From contig NZ_JABUFE010000001.1 of NCBI RefSeq assembly GCF_013315265.1, forward strand, positions 469,001-533,000: DNA of 64,000 nucleotides. Reading direction: 5' to 3'. The position numbers and the translations under genes are program-made. This document shows positions 36,055 through 44,765 of the stretch, one piece after another. The notes below the pieces were generated by a model, which did not search any database, was not told where the DNA came from, and worked only from the letters and a program-made list of their open reading frames with translations. The DNA is from Parasulfitobacter algicola. Lineage in GTDB: Bacteria > Pseudomonadota > Alphaproteobacteria > Rhodobacterales > Rhodobacteraceae. Numbering within the stretch: position 1 is the stretch's first letter; the number at the start of each line of letters is the position of its first letter.

Positions 36055-36070
36055 TTGCAACCGGTTGCAA
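36055..36070. promoter_or_regulatory. LacI-family operator, copy 2
   Basis: TTGCAACCGGTTGCAA, a perfect 16-bp palindrome whose 14-bp core equals the site at 27610-27623. It lies 25 bp from the minus-strand oxidoreductase start and about 85 bp before iolD, well placed to repress both. Confidence 0.85.
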
Positions 36071-36154
36071 AATGGTTATCTTTGTTTCGTGGCGTGGGTC
36101 AATAGGAATGTTGGCTGAACTGAAATGAAATCCTGCCACCCTCGGGAGGACAAC

Positions 36155-38026
36155 TTGGGACAATCGCACCAAACCGTGACACTGACGGTCGCACAGGCCA
36201 TCGTGCGTTATCTTGCAGTACAATACATTGAGATTGAAGGGGCTAAAACCCGCCTGTGCGGCGGTGGATTTGGGATTTTTGGCCATGGAAATGTAACATG
36301 TCTAGGCGAGGCACTTTTTGATCATAAAGATGTACTGCCATTATACCGGGGACAGAATGAACAAGGCATGGGGTTTGCCGCGGCCGCTTATGCCAAGGCG
36401 CATCTGCGTCGGCGGTTTATGTTTTGCACTGCATCTGCCGGGCCAGGTACGGCAAATTTACTGACCGCAGCGGCCCTTGCCCATGCGAACCGTTTGCCGA
36501 TGCTGATGCTGTGTGGGGATACGTTCATCACACGTTTACCCGACCCTGTATTACAACAACTGGAACACTTTGATGATCCAACGCTTGGTTTAAATGACGC
36601 ATTCAAACCCGTCACACGCTATTGGGATCGCATCACCCACCCTGCGCAGATTATTCAGTCGTTGCCAGCGGCATTAAATACCATGCTGGATCCTGCTGAT
36701 TGCGGCCCTGCTTTTGTCGGCTTGCCACAAGACGTGCAGGGCTGGGCCTATGACTATCCGCTGTCATTCTTTGCCGACCGCGTACACCGCATTCGCCGTC
36801 AGGCCCCCGATATAGATGAGATCACAGATGCTGCCGCGGTTTTATCAAACGCCAAATGTCCAATGATCATCGCCGGTGGTGGTGTGCAGTATTCCGGTGC
36901 CGTATCTAAGCTGACCGCTTTTGCCGAGACACATAACATACCTGTCGTGGAAACCATTGCCGGTCGCGCCAATATGTTAAATGATCACCCGCTGAACATG
37001 GGTCCTATTGGTGTTACGGGTTCAGACAGTGCCAATGCAATTGCAGAACAGGCGGATGTGATCCTTGCCGTGGGCACACGATTGCAGGATTTTACCACCG
37101 GTTCCTGGACCGCTTTCGCACATGATGCCAAGATCATCGGATTGAACGTCGCCCGTCATGACGCGGCCAAGCATATGTCGATGACGGTGATAGGTGACGC
37201 CAAACTGGCAATGACAGCTTTGGGTGACGCTTTGGACGCTTACAAAGCCCCCAGTGATTGGACCATATCTGCGCAAGAAAAACGGGCAAAGTGGAACGAT
37301 TACGTGTCTAAAAACACCCGCATCGGAAATGGTCCTGCATCCTATGCACAGGCCATCGGGGTGGTGAATGCGCTTTGTGATCCACGCGATCGCGTGGTCG
37401 CAGCCGCTGGTGGATTGCCAGCCGAGGTGACTGCAAACTGGCGAACGCTGGATATCGGTACTGTTGACGTGGAATTTGGGTTCTCTTGCATGGGATACGA
37501 GATCGCTGGCGGGTGGGGTGCACGCATCGCCCAATCCGAAAAGGAACCCGACAAGGACACGATCGTGTTCACCGGTGACGGATCGTATCTGCTGATGAAT
37601 TCAGATATTTATTCTTCTGTTTTAACGCAAAAAAAGATGATCGTGCTTGTGCTGGACAATGGCGGTTTTGCAGTCATTAACAAGCTGCAAAACAATACCG
37701 GCAACGAAAGCTTTAATAATCTGATTGCAGATACGCCAACGGCTACGTTGCAAGTGGGCGTGGATTTCGAAGCGCACGCGCGATCCCTTGGTGCATTGTC
37801 CGAAACAGTTGAAACACCTGCGGATCTGGCTGATGCCTTTGCCCGCGCCAAAAGTGCTGACAGGACTTATGTGATTTGCATGAAGGTCGACGCCTATGAA
37901 GGTTGGACAACCGAAGGGCACACATGGTGGGAAGTGGGCACGCCTGGTATTTCAGACAACACCAAGGTGACAGCTGCTCATACCGAGATTGAAAGCGCCC
38001 GATCGCGCCAGCGAAAAGGTGTATGA
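36155..38026 (+). CDS. iolD: 3D-(3,5/4)-trihydroxycyclohexane-1,2-dione hydrolase
   Basis: A 623-aa ThDP-dependent enzyme that opens the cyclic diketone of inositol breakdown to 5-deoxyglucuronate. The Pyr domain has YRGQNEQGMGFAAAAYAKA with the conserved Glu. The middle domain has PMIIAGGGVQYSGAV. The PP domain carries the GDG...N motif: FTGDGSYLLMNSDIY then VLDNGGF. Start is probably the TTG at 36155, after GGGAGGA; an ATG at 36125 lacks one. It leads the plus-strand arm and overlaps iolC by ATGA. Confidence 0.94.
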   Translation: MGQSHQTVTLTVAQAIVRYLAVQYIEIEGAKTRLCGGGFGIFGHGNVTCLGEALFDHKDVLPLYRGQNEQGMGFAAAAYAKAHLRRRFMFCTASAGPGTANLLTAAALAHANRLPMLMLCGDTFITRLPDPVLQQLEHFDDPTLGLNDAFKPVTRYWDRITHPAQIIQSLPAALNTMLDPADCGPAFVGLPQDVQGWAYDYPLSFFADRVHRIRRQAPDIDEITDAAAVLSNAKCPMIIAGGGVQYSGAVSKLTAFAETHNIPVVETIAGRANMLNDHPLNMGPIGVTGSDSANAIAEQADVILAVGTRLQDFTTGSWTAFAHDAKIIGLNVARHDAAKHMSMTVIGDAKLAMTALGDALDAYKAPSDWTISAQEKRAKWNDYVSKNTRIGNGPASYAQAIGVVNALCDPRDRVVAAAGGLPAEVTANWRTLDIGTVDVEFGFSCMGYEIAGGWGARIAQSEKEPDKDTIVFTGDGSYLLMNSDIYSSVLTQKKMIVLVLDNGGFAVINKLQNNTGNESFNNLIADTPTATLQVGVDFEAHARSLGALSETVETPADLADAFARAKSADRTYVICMKVDAYEGWTTEGHTWWEVGTPGISDNTKVTAAHTEIESARSRQRKGV

Positions 38027-39006
38027 TGACCACACTTCTGGACGGGATCCGCGCAAATAATTTTGTGATCATAGGCCGCGCGGGCATTGATTTTTTTACC
38101 GATGCGGGCGTGGCGGCCGAGGATGCTGAAACGGTCGCTGTTGGTCTTGGTGGATCTTCAGCCAATATCGCTGCTGGTATTTGCAAGCTGGGTGGACGTG
38201 CGTCTTTGGTGACCCGTGTGTCAGATGACAGCATAGGCAGTTATTGCATAGGTCAGTTGAAAAAATACGGTGTTGACACTGCGTATGTGACCCCCGTCGG
38301 CGGTGAATATCGCAATTCATTGGCCTTTTATGAAAGCCGTGTCAAAGGGCATCGCAATGTAATCTATCGAAATGGCGCTGCTGATTTTCAGATGGGCCCT
38401 GATGATGTGGCCGCCGTCGACTATGGTCATTTTGGCACACTGATTACCGCAGGGACTGTATTCGCCGCCGAGCCATCGCGTAGTGCAACTTTTGATGCCT
38501 TTGCGCGTGCAAAAGCCGCTGGATTGCCGATCATCTTTGACGTGGATTACCGTCCCTATTCATGGCCATCATCACAGGTTGCCGAAGATGTGCTAAGCCG
38601 CGCCGCCACCCACTGCGACATGATTGTGGGCAATGATGAAGAATTTGGCTTTATGGCAGGTGACATCAATAAAGGACTGGCCAAAGCGCGCGAACTGGCC
38701 GATGGCACAGGGCGTATTGTCATCTATAAAATGGGTGAAAAGGGCGCTGTAACATTTTCTGATGGTGAAGAAATTCATACAGGAATTTGGCCTGTAACCG
38801 CGCTAAAACCCACTGGGGCAGGCGACAGCTTTATGGCAGGTCTGATGACCGGTCTTGCGCAAGACCGGTCCTTGCATGACGCGATTTTGCGCGGGTCGGC
38901 CTGTGCATCCATTACCGTGTCACGCCCGGGCTGCGCGCCCGCTATGCCAGATACCCAAATACTTGAAAAATTCATGGCTGAACACCCTGGCCCGACTGCC
39001 GCATAA
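38023..39006 (+). CDS. iolC: 5-dehydro-2-deoxygluconokinase
   Basis: A 327-aa PfkB/ribokinase-family kinase that phosphorylates 2-deoxy-5-keto-D-gluconate. N-terminal FVIIGRAGIDFFTDAG, GGSSANIAAGICKLGG, and the C-terminal anion-hole/catalytic motif PTGAGDSFMAGLM. It lacks the extra C-terminal DUF2090 domain that is fused to IolC in some alphaproteobacteria. Start overlaps the iolD stop; it is followed 11 bp later by iolB. Confidence 0.93.
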   Translation: MMTTLLDGIRANNFVIIGRAGIDFFTDAGVAAEDAETVAVGLGGSSANIAAGICKLGGRASLVTRVSDDSIGSYCIGQLKKYGVDTAYVTPVGGEYRNSLAFYESRVKGHRNVIYRNGAADFQMGPDDVAAVDYGHFGTLITAGTVFAAEPSRSATFDAFARAKAAGLPIIFDVDYRPYSWPSSQVAEDVLSRAATHCDMIVGNDEEFGFMAGDINKGLAKARELADGTGRIVIYKMGEKGAVTFSDGEEIHTGIWPVTALKPTGAGDSFMAGLMTGLAQDRSLHDAILRGSACASITVSRPGCAPAMPDTQILEKFMAEHPGPTAA

Positions 39007-39017
39007 AGGATCAACAC

Positions 39018-39860
39018 ATGCATATTCCGCCGTTTGATAACCAAAATAAACCAATCGTGGATGTGGATGATCCAACGGTTCCGCTTAACTATTTCAACAT
39101 AGTCAAGCTGACCAAAGACCAGGCATTTGAATACGTTGTGCCCGGTTACGAGACCTGTATCGTGCCTGCTACAGGCACCGTGGATATCGACATCGAAGGG
39201 TTCAAGGCCACGGGCATTGGTCAGCGCAGCGAAGATGTATGGGATGGTGAACCAGAGGGCGTTTATGTACCCACTGCAGCCCGTGCGACCATGGTTTGCA
39301 CCAGCAATGCGGCAGAGGTGTTTGTTTGCGGTGCGCGTTATGATGGCGTCCTTGATGCCTTTTCTGTGCGCGCAGATGAACTGGATATGGTCCAATATGG
39401 TTCCGATGACACCAAGACACATCGCAAGATCAAGCATATCCTTGGCACAAAATATCATGACAAGGTTGGCCGACTTCTGGTGTCAGAATTGTTCACTGTC
39501 GGCGAAGGCGGCTGGTCTGGTTTCCCCAGCCACAAACACGATACTGACCGGTTGCCGCTTGAGACGCGCCATGACGAAACATATAATTTCCGCTTTAAGC
39601 CAAACCATGGATCGGGTGTTCAGATGCTTCAGCGTGAAGATGGCAAGCCGGGCGACGCTTATCATCTGGTGGATGGATCGACGATTTGCCTTGATAGCGG
39701 CTATCACCCCTGTGCGGTCTTGCCCGGCTATCAGATGTATTATTTCACCATCCTGGGTGGCCTGTCGCAACGCAGTCTGGTGCAGTATTTTCAACCATCC
39801 CATGCCGATCAACTGGAAACCATTCCAGGTATCAAAGACATGATCGCCAAATTCAAATGA
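39018..39860 (+). CDS. iolB: 5-deoxy-glucuronate isomerase
   Basis: A 280-aa bicupin of the KduI/IolB family that isomerises 5-deoxy-D-glucuronate to 2-deoxy-5-keto-D-gluconate. The second cupin carries the metal ligands in GFPSHKHDTD, followed by ETYNFRF and YHPCAVLPGYQMYYF. Length is normal. The stop overlaps the start of the aldolase gene. Confidence 0.94.
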   Translation: MHIPPFDNQNKPIVDVDDPTVPLNYFNIVKLTKDQAFEYVVPGYETCIVPATGTVDIDIEGFKATGIGQRSEDVWDGEPEGVYVPTAARATMVCTSNAAEVFVCGARYDGVLDAFSVRADELDMVQYGSDDTKTHRKIKHILGTKYHDKVGRLLVSELFTVGEGGWSGFPSHKHDTDRLPLETRHDETYNFRFKPNHGSGVQMLQREDGKPGDAYHLVDGSTICLDSGYHPCAVLPGYQMYYFTILGGLSQRSLVQYFQPSHADQLETIPGIKDMIAKFK

Positions 39861-40684
39861 CCCTTGCGACGCTTTCAGAGGTTTTGCAGCCTGCATTGCA
39901 GCATGGGTATGCCGTTGGTGGTTTGGTCACCCTGGGTTGGGAAGATATGCGCGCCTTTGTTGAGGCGGCCGAGGCAGAGAAATGCCCTGTGATCCTGCAA
40001 GCTGGACCAAGTTGCCGTGCGCATACACCACTGCCTGTTTTAGGACATATGTTTCGTCATTTGGCCGAAACGGCCAGCGTGCCTGTCGTTGCCCATCTTG
40101 ATCACGGCTACACCTATGATGAATGTGCCGAGGCTTTAGATTGCGGCTTTACCTCGCTGATGTTTGACGGCTCACGCAGGCCCTTGGCCGAAAATATCGC
40201 CGAGACCCGGAAAATCGTTAAGATGGCCCATGCAGCGGGCATTTCTTGTGAAGGAGAGATTGGTTTCGTGGGTTATTCAGGGGGCGAAGCATCGGACGGT
40301 ACTGACCCTGGCCAAGCTGCACAATTTGGCGCTGAAACGGGTGTTGATGCGATGGCGGTTTCAGTTGGCAATGTTCATTTGCAGCAAAATCACGAAGGTG
40401 GTCTGGACGAACAGCGCATCGCTTCAATCCAGGCCGCGACCGATGTTCCGCTGGTCATTCATGGCGGATCCGGCGTGCCGGTTGCGCAGCGCCAGCATCT
40501 GGCACGCACAACCAACATCTGCAAATTCAATATCGGAACCGAGCTGCGCATGGCCTTTGGCGCCGCATTACGCCAGGCCGTCAACAGTGACCCTGCGCGG
40601 TTTGATCGTGTGGCTATCTTGAAAGATACACATGATCCAATGGTGAAAGCCGCACGCCATATTCTTTGTAATTTGAAGGGCTGA
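39857..40684 (+). CDS. iolJ: Class II aldolase, IolJ-type (2-deoxy-5-keto-gluconate 6-P aldolase)
   Basis: A 275-aa class II fructose-bisphosphate-aldolase family protein. Zinc and catalytic motifs: VVAHLDHGYTYDE, SLMFDGSRRPL, GEIGFVGYSGG, VSVGNVHLQ and VIHGGSGVP. In this operon it should split phosphorylated 2-deoxy-5-keto-gluconate into DHAP and malonate semialdehyde. General FBA activity cannot be excluded by motif alone. It overlaps iolB and precedes iolG by a few bp. Confidence 0.88.
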   Translation: MTLATLSEVLQPALQHGYAVGGLVTLGWEDMRAFVEAAEAEKCPVILQAGPSCRAHTPLPVLGHMFRHLAETASVPVVAHLDHGYTYDECAEALDCGFTSLMFDGSRRPLAENIAETRKIVKMAHAAGISCEGEIGFVGYSGGEASDGTDPGQAAQFGAETGVDAMAVSVGNVHLQQNHEGGLDEQRIASIQAATDVPLVIHGGSGVPVAQRQHLARTTNICKFNIGTELRMAFGAALRQAVNSDPARFDRVAILKDTHDPMVKAARHILCNLKG

Positions 40685-40688
40685 CGTG

Positions 40689-41681
40689 ATGATCAACATC
40701 GGGATATTAGGATGTGGCCGTATTGGACAGGTGCATGGCACAACTTTGCGTGGGATGGTCAATGCACGTGCGGCGGCAGTATCAGATGTAATGCCAAAAG
40801 CAGCACAAGCGCTGGGCGTCACTTTGGGCGCAAATGTTGTCACACCAGATGAAATGATGGCGGATCCCAGCATTGATGCGGTGATTATCGGCACACCCAC
40901 GACCACGCATTACGATCTTATCCATGCGGCTGCAGCCGCAGGCAAAGCGATTTTCTGTGAAAAGCCGGTTGATTTGTCAGTTGATCGCATCAAGGATTGC
41001 CTTGCGGTTGTCGAAAAAGCTGACGTGCCGTTCATGACTGCATTCAATCGACGGTTTGATCCAAATTTCGCCCATCTGCAGCGTCAGATTTCTGAACAGG
41101 CTATCGGAAGTATTGAGTTGGTGACGATCATGTCACGTGATCCGTCGCCACCCCCGATTGACTATGTGAAAACGTCGGGTGGGATATTCCGCGATATGAT
41201 GATCCATGATCTGGATATGGCGCGGTTTTTGTTGGGTGAAGACCCTATTGAGCTGACGGCTGCCGCATCTTGCCTTATTGATCCCGCAATCGGCGCGGTG
41301 GGTGATTTCGATACAGCTGTCGTAACGCTAAAGACTGCGGGCGGAAAGCTGTGTCAGATTTCGAATTCGCGTCGTGCAACCTATGGCTATGACCAGCGTA
41401 TCGAAGTCCACGGCAGTACCGGTATGTTGCGCGCTGATAATATGCTTGAAAATACTATCGAGCTGTCAAACGCCAGCGGTATGTGCAAAGCAACGCCCGA
41501 ACCGTTTTTTCTGGAACGTTATGCTGCGGCTTATCGTGCCGAAATGGCGCATTTCGTCGATGCGCTGACCAAAGGTATGCAAGTCACGCCAACGGGTGTG
41601 GATGGGCTGAAAGCCCAGATGTTGGCAGATGCCGCCGATGCCGCAGCACAGGATGGAATGATTAAGTCGCTAAGCTTATGA
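40689..41681 (+). CDS. iolG: myo-Inositol 2-dehydrogenase
   Basis: A 330-aa Gfo/Idh/MocA enzyme: INIGILGCGRIGQVHG, FCEKPVDLSVDRI (catalytic Lys), FNRRFDPNFAHLQ, and GGIFRDMMIHDLDMARFLLG with the Asp/His of inositol dehydrogenases. It oxidises myo-inositol to 2-keto-myo-inositol with NAD+, the first step. A GTG three bases earlier (40686) is an alternative start. Last gene of the iol operon; iolA (methylmalonate-semialdehyde dehydrogenase) is not in the window. Confidence 0.9.
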   Translation: MINIGILGCGRIGQVHGTTLRGMVNARAAAVSDVMPKAAQALGVTLGANVVTPDEMMADPSIDAVIIGTPTTTHYDLIHAAAAAGKAIFCEKPVDLSVDRIKDCLAVVEKADVPFMTAFNRRFDPNFAHLQRQISEQAIGSIELVTIMSRDPSPPPIDYVKTSGGIFRDMMIHDLDMARFLLGEDPIELTAAASCLIDPAIGAVGDFDTAVVTLKTAGGKLCQISNSRRATYGYDQRIEVHGSTGMLRADNMLENTIELSNASGMCKATPEPFFLERYAAAYRAEMAHFVDALTKGMQVTPTGVDGLKAQMLADAADAAAQDGMIKSLSL

Positions 41682-42380
41682 TCCCTCATGACTTGAAAGA
41701 TTGATCAAGAAACACTGGTCCGTTTCAGACCTTCGGATAGGCATGCACAAATGGCATAAATTTAGCCAGACAATGTAACCGCACCAATCCTTAGCATTCC
41801 AAGCAACAGGCAAACAAAACCAAAGATCATATTTAAACGTCCACACATTATAAGTTGTATCGTTTCCTGCATGCTGTGCGCAGATAAACAACATTAGCAT
41901 TAGGCACACCCTTTCCTTAATTGGCAGCTTGTTGCGTGATTGATTCCCGCTTTGATCAAAACGCCTGTACCTACACCTTAAAATTTCATGAATTTTACCG
42001 TTTTCTGGCTGTTTTCTGGTCAGAAAAGTTAACAAACACGTTTTCTACCACGGTTGTCACAACGCTGGCCACAACACCCGCCTCCTAAACCCTGATCCGT
42101 CGGCACTTCGTTCGTGAGTGCCTTCCAGACAATGACCGTCTGCTTGAACCCCAAGCAGCGATTTTCAGGAGACCGGAGCGTGTGTGATTTCAGAAGCGAC
42201 CAAACATGGACCAAGGCCAAGACAGGATCCTTGATGCCAAACTTTGGCACTTTCTGTGTCGACCGCCCCCCAAACATCAACCCGTGAATTTTAGTTCCGC
42301 AAAGTTTGTGGGGCCGGGGAATGAACCTTTTGGTCGCAGCGCGGGACTTATCACCAGAGACAAGAAAGTGAAGCCGCGTC
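41682..42380. other. 700-bp intergenic region before the sigma factor gene
   Basis: No gene supported on either strand: the open frames present lack family resemblance and ribosome sites. No clear terminator T-run follows iolG. It separates the inositol regulon from the ECF/T6SS train and must contain the promoter of the latter; a GAACC at about 42323-42327 is a weak ECF -35 candidate without a convincing -10. Confidence 0.4.
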
Positions 42381-42980
42381 ATGCGTATACTCAAGTCAAT
42401 CCGAACCCGGTCCAATGGGTCGGCGCATCAGTCAGATGAAGCCTTGCTTTCTGCCATCGCGCAGAAAGATATGAACGCGTTTGAACACATCCATCGTAAA
42501 TACTTTCCGAAACTGATGCATTTTGCGAAACGGATTGCTGACAATCAGGAAGCTGCAGAAGAAGTTGCAAACGACGTTCTGATGACTGTCTGGCGCACCG
42601 CCGATCGGTTTGAAGGACGATCAAAGCCATCGACCTGGATGTTCGGTATCGCTTATCGCATGGCCCTGAAGCAGCGCCAAAAACTTGGTTTGCGCCGGGG
42701 CGATGTCGCGCTGGATGAAAATATGGTCAGCGATAACAAAGACACCGCAGACGCGGTTATTCTGACAAGAGACCTGTCCAAAGCCCTGAAGCAACTGCGC
42801 CCCGAACTGCGGGCAGTGGTCGAGCTGACATACTATAATGGCTATCTTTACACCGAGATCGCTGAAATTCTTGATTGCCCCGTGGGCACGGTCAAGACCC
42901 GCATGATGACAGCACGCCGACGTCTGCGCGCAATGCTGTCCGAAGACATCAACATAGGTAATCAGAATGCAGTTGCATAA
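42381..42980 (+). CDS. ECF RNA polymerase sigma factor
   Basis: A 199-aa extracytoplasmic-function sigma factor. Region 2 at about residues 30-95 (FEHIHRKYFPKLMHFAKRI, EEVANDVLMTVWRTADRFEG, STWMFGIAYRMAL) and region 4 at about 130-190 (LKQLRPELRAVVELTYYNGYLYTEIAEIL, PVGTVKTRMMTARRRLR). No C-terminal extension. Its end overlaps the anti-sigma gene. It heads the train that runs into the T6SS genes, so it may transcribe that train; no adjacent promoter copy was identified. Confidence 0.93.
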   Translation: MRILKSIRTRSNGSAHQSDEALLSAIAQKDMNAFEHIHRKYFPKLMHFAKRIADNQEAAEEVANDVLMTVWRTADRFEGRSKPSTWMFGIAYRMALKQRQKLGLRRGDVALDENMVSDNKDTADAVILTRDLSKALKQLRPELRAVVELTYYNGYLYTEIAEILDCPVGTVKTRMMTARRRLRAMLSEDINIGNQNAVA

Positions 42981-43599
42981 CCCACAAAATCCTGGGCCCG
43001 AAGAATGCCGTGGCTCTGTCTGGGAATTGATCCCTTGGTATGTGAACGGATCCTTGCCGTCTGATCAGGCCCAGCAAGTCCGGGATCACAGCAAAGGGTG
43101 TTCCCAATGTGCAGCCGAGATCGAACGCCAGCGTCGTCTTGCCAAGGACATTATCAAAATTGACCCTTTTGACGCCCCCCTCTCGCGAAGCTGGAAACAT
43201 CTGCGGGCGCAAGTCAAAGCGGAAGAGCTGACTGGTTTGCCAACAGCGGGCAAATGGTGGCGCTTTGAGGGATTGCAGGGGGAATTCATCGCACTTGCAG
43301 GTGTTGCAGCTGTCGCGTTTGCAATTATCGTTGTTCTGCCTTTTGGAAACAGCTTTGAAACCCTGACGACCGAGGTTGAAGCAGCCACACATATCATCAA
43401 ATTTCAGACCGCACCCAACGTCACAGCAGACCAGTTGGACCGTCTTCTTGTCGAATTTGATGCAGTGCTTGTGTCAGGTCCGTCTGACGTCGGTATTTAC
43501 GAAGCCGCAGTATCCGGTGGCACCGATATGCAGGCTGTGGCGGACGCCCTTATGGCAACATCACAGATCATGTTTGCTGCCCCGCAGGTGTCACAATGA
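42967..43599 (+). CDS. Zinc-finger anti-sigma factor with one TM helix
   Basis: A 210-aa protein. N-terminal ZAS-like anti-sigma domain with H-x3-C-x2-C (H41, C45, C48; DHSKGCSQC) and a nearby Cys14. A TM helix at about 107-126 (FIALAGVAAVAFAIIVVLPF). A C-terminal periplasmic domain of about 85 aa (VEAATHIIKFQTAPNVTADQLDRLL) that reads like a small ferredoxin-like or subtilase-propeptide-like fold. It overlaps both sigma and subtilase genes. It should hold the sigma factor at the membrane until an envelope signal; control by the adjacent protease is inference. Confidence 0.85.
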   Translation: MQLHNPQNPGPEECRGSVWELIPWYVNGSLPSDQAQQVRDHSKGCSQCAAEIERQRRLAKDIIKIDPFDAPLSRSWKHLRAQVKAEELTGLPTAGKWWRFEGLQGEFIALAGVAAVAFAIIVVLPFGNSFETLTTEVEAATHIIKFQTAPNVTADQLDRLLVEFDAVLVSGPSDVGIYEAAVSGGTDMQAVADALMATSQIMFAAPQVSQ

Positions 43600-44765
43600 C
43601 TTTTGCTAAATTGATTTTTCCGTTGGTTGGGACACTGATGCTTGGGTTTGCTCAGCTTGCTAATGCGCAGGACTGGCAGTTGGTGGATGCTGATCAGATC
43701 ACATCAGACAGTTTTCTTATTCTAACCGTACCTTTGGATGATCCTGCGGATCTTGCCGTGATCGCACAAGGAATCGAGGCACAATTTGGTGTACCTTTTA
43801 CCGCAGAATGGCCGCTTCGGGCCATTTCCGTCCATTGCCTAATTTTCGATACAAGCGGCCATCCGAATATTGATGCTTTGATCGCCGGTATGCGCGCTGA
43901 TGCGCGCATCAGAACGGTCCAGCGTATGCAGGATTTCCAGACGTATGAGCAGCGTTATGCTGATCCGCTTTTTCCCTTGCAGTGGTCGTTGGACCATATG
44001 AATGTGTCAAAAGCACATCTGTTGTCTACTGGGGCGGGCATCAGGGTTGGCGTCGTGGATTCGGCCATCGACAGTACACATCAGGATCTGATGGGCCAGG
44101 TGTTTGAAACGCATGATTTCGTGGCTGTATCCCCGCCAAATATCCCCGAGGCACATGGAACCGCAGTCGCAGGTATTATTGCTGCCGATGCAACAAACGC
44201 CACTGGTATGGTTGGTGTTGCGCCGGGTGCCACGTTAATCGGGCTTAGGGCATGTTGGGAGGCACCGGGTCGATCCGGGCAATGTAACAGCTTTTCACTG
44301 GCCCGTGCATTGAACTTCGCCATTCTGAACCGTGTTGACGTTCTTAATTTAAGCATTGGCGGACCGTTCGATCCGCTGATTGAAGAACTTGTGCTAGCCG
44401 CTATCCAAAACGGGATGATCATCGTCGCTGCATCGGGCGAAACCGACCAAATGTCGTTTCCCGCATCGATTGATGGTGTGATCGCGGCAGGCGGGATCGC
44501 CACTGGTCGTATCCCGGCACCAATGGTCGATGTGATCAGCACGGCCACGGAAAACCGTCATCGCTATGTATCAGGTTCATCCATTTCTGCGGCGCATGTG
44601 TCTGGCGTTGTGGCCTTGTTGTTGGCGCATCAGGCGGACCTGACATTTGAAGAAACCATGCAGGCCCTTCGTGCTGCGATAACTTTAAAAGGGGAGGTTC
44701 CGATGTTGGATGCGTGTAAAGCGATACATGCCGTCGTCGACAGCGCGGCCTTGTGCATACCATGA
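43596..44765 (+). CDS. S8 family serine peptidase (subtilase)
   Basis: A 389-aa exported subtilisin-like protease. Signal peptide up to ANAQ (about residue 25). A propeptide-like region runs to about 130. The catalytic triad is in order: D155 in GVVDSAID, H187 in AHGTAVAGI, S329 in SGSSISAAH, with PGATLIGLRAC between. No C-terminal domain. Being translationally coupled to an anti-sigma factor (ATGA overlap) suggests it processes the periplasmic part of that factor or acts on a T6SS-related envelope target; both are inference. Confidence 0.92.
   Translation: MTFAKLIFPLVGTLMLGFAQLANAQDWQLVDADQITSDSFLILTVPLDDPADLAVIAQGIEAQFGVPFTAEWPLRAISVHCLIFDTSGHPNIDALIAGMRADARIRTVQRMQDFQTYEQRYADPLFPLQWSLDHMNVSKAHLLSTGAGIRVGVVDSAIDSTHQDLMGQVFETHDFVAVSPPNIPEAHGTAVAGIIAADATNATGMVGVAPGATLIGLRACWEAPGRSGQCNSFSLARALNFAILNRVDVLNLSIGGPFDPLIEELVLAAIQNGMIIVAASGETDQMSFPASIDGVIAAGGIATGRIPAPMVDVISTATENRHRYVSGSSISAAHVSGVVALLLAHQADLTFEETMQALRAAITLKGEVPMLDACKAIHAVVDSAALCIP

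Noticed and set aside
38775-39458. 227-aa minus-strand reading frame opposite iolC/iolB
   Set aside because: Antisense to two certain genes, no family features.
41942-41964. TTTGATCAAA as an FnrL/Crp site
   Set aside because: Lacks the TTGAT-N4-ATCAA spacing of FnrL boxes; a short palindrome of this kind is expected by chance.
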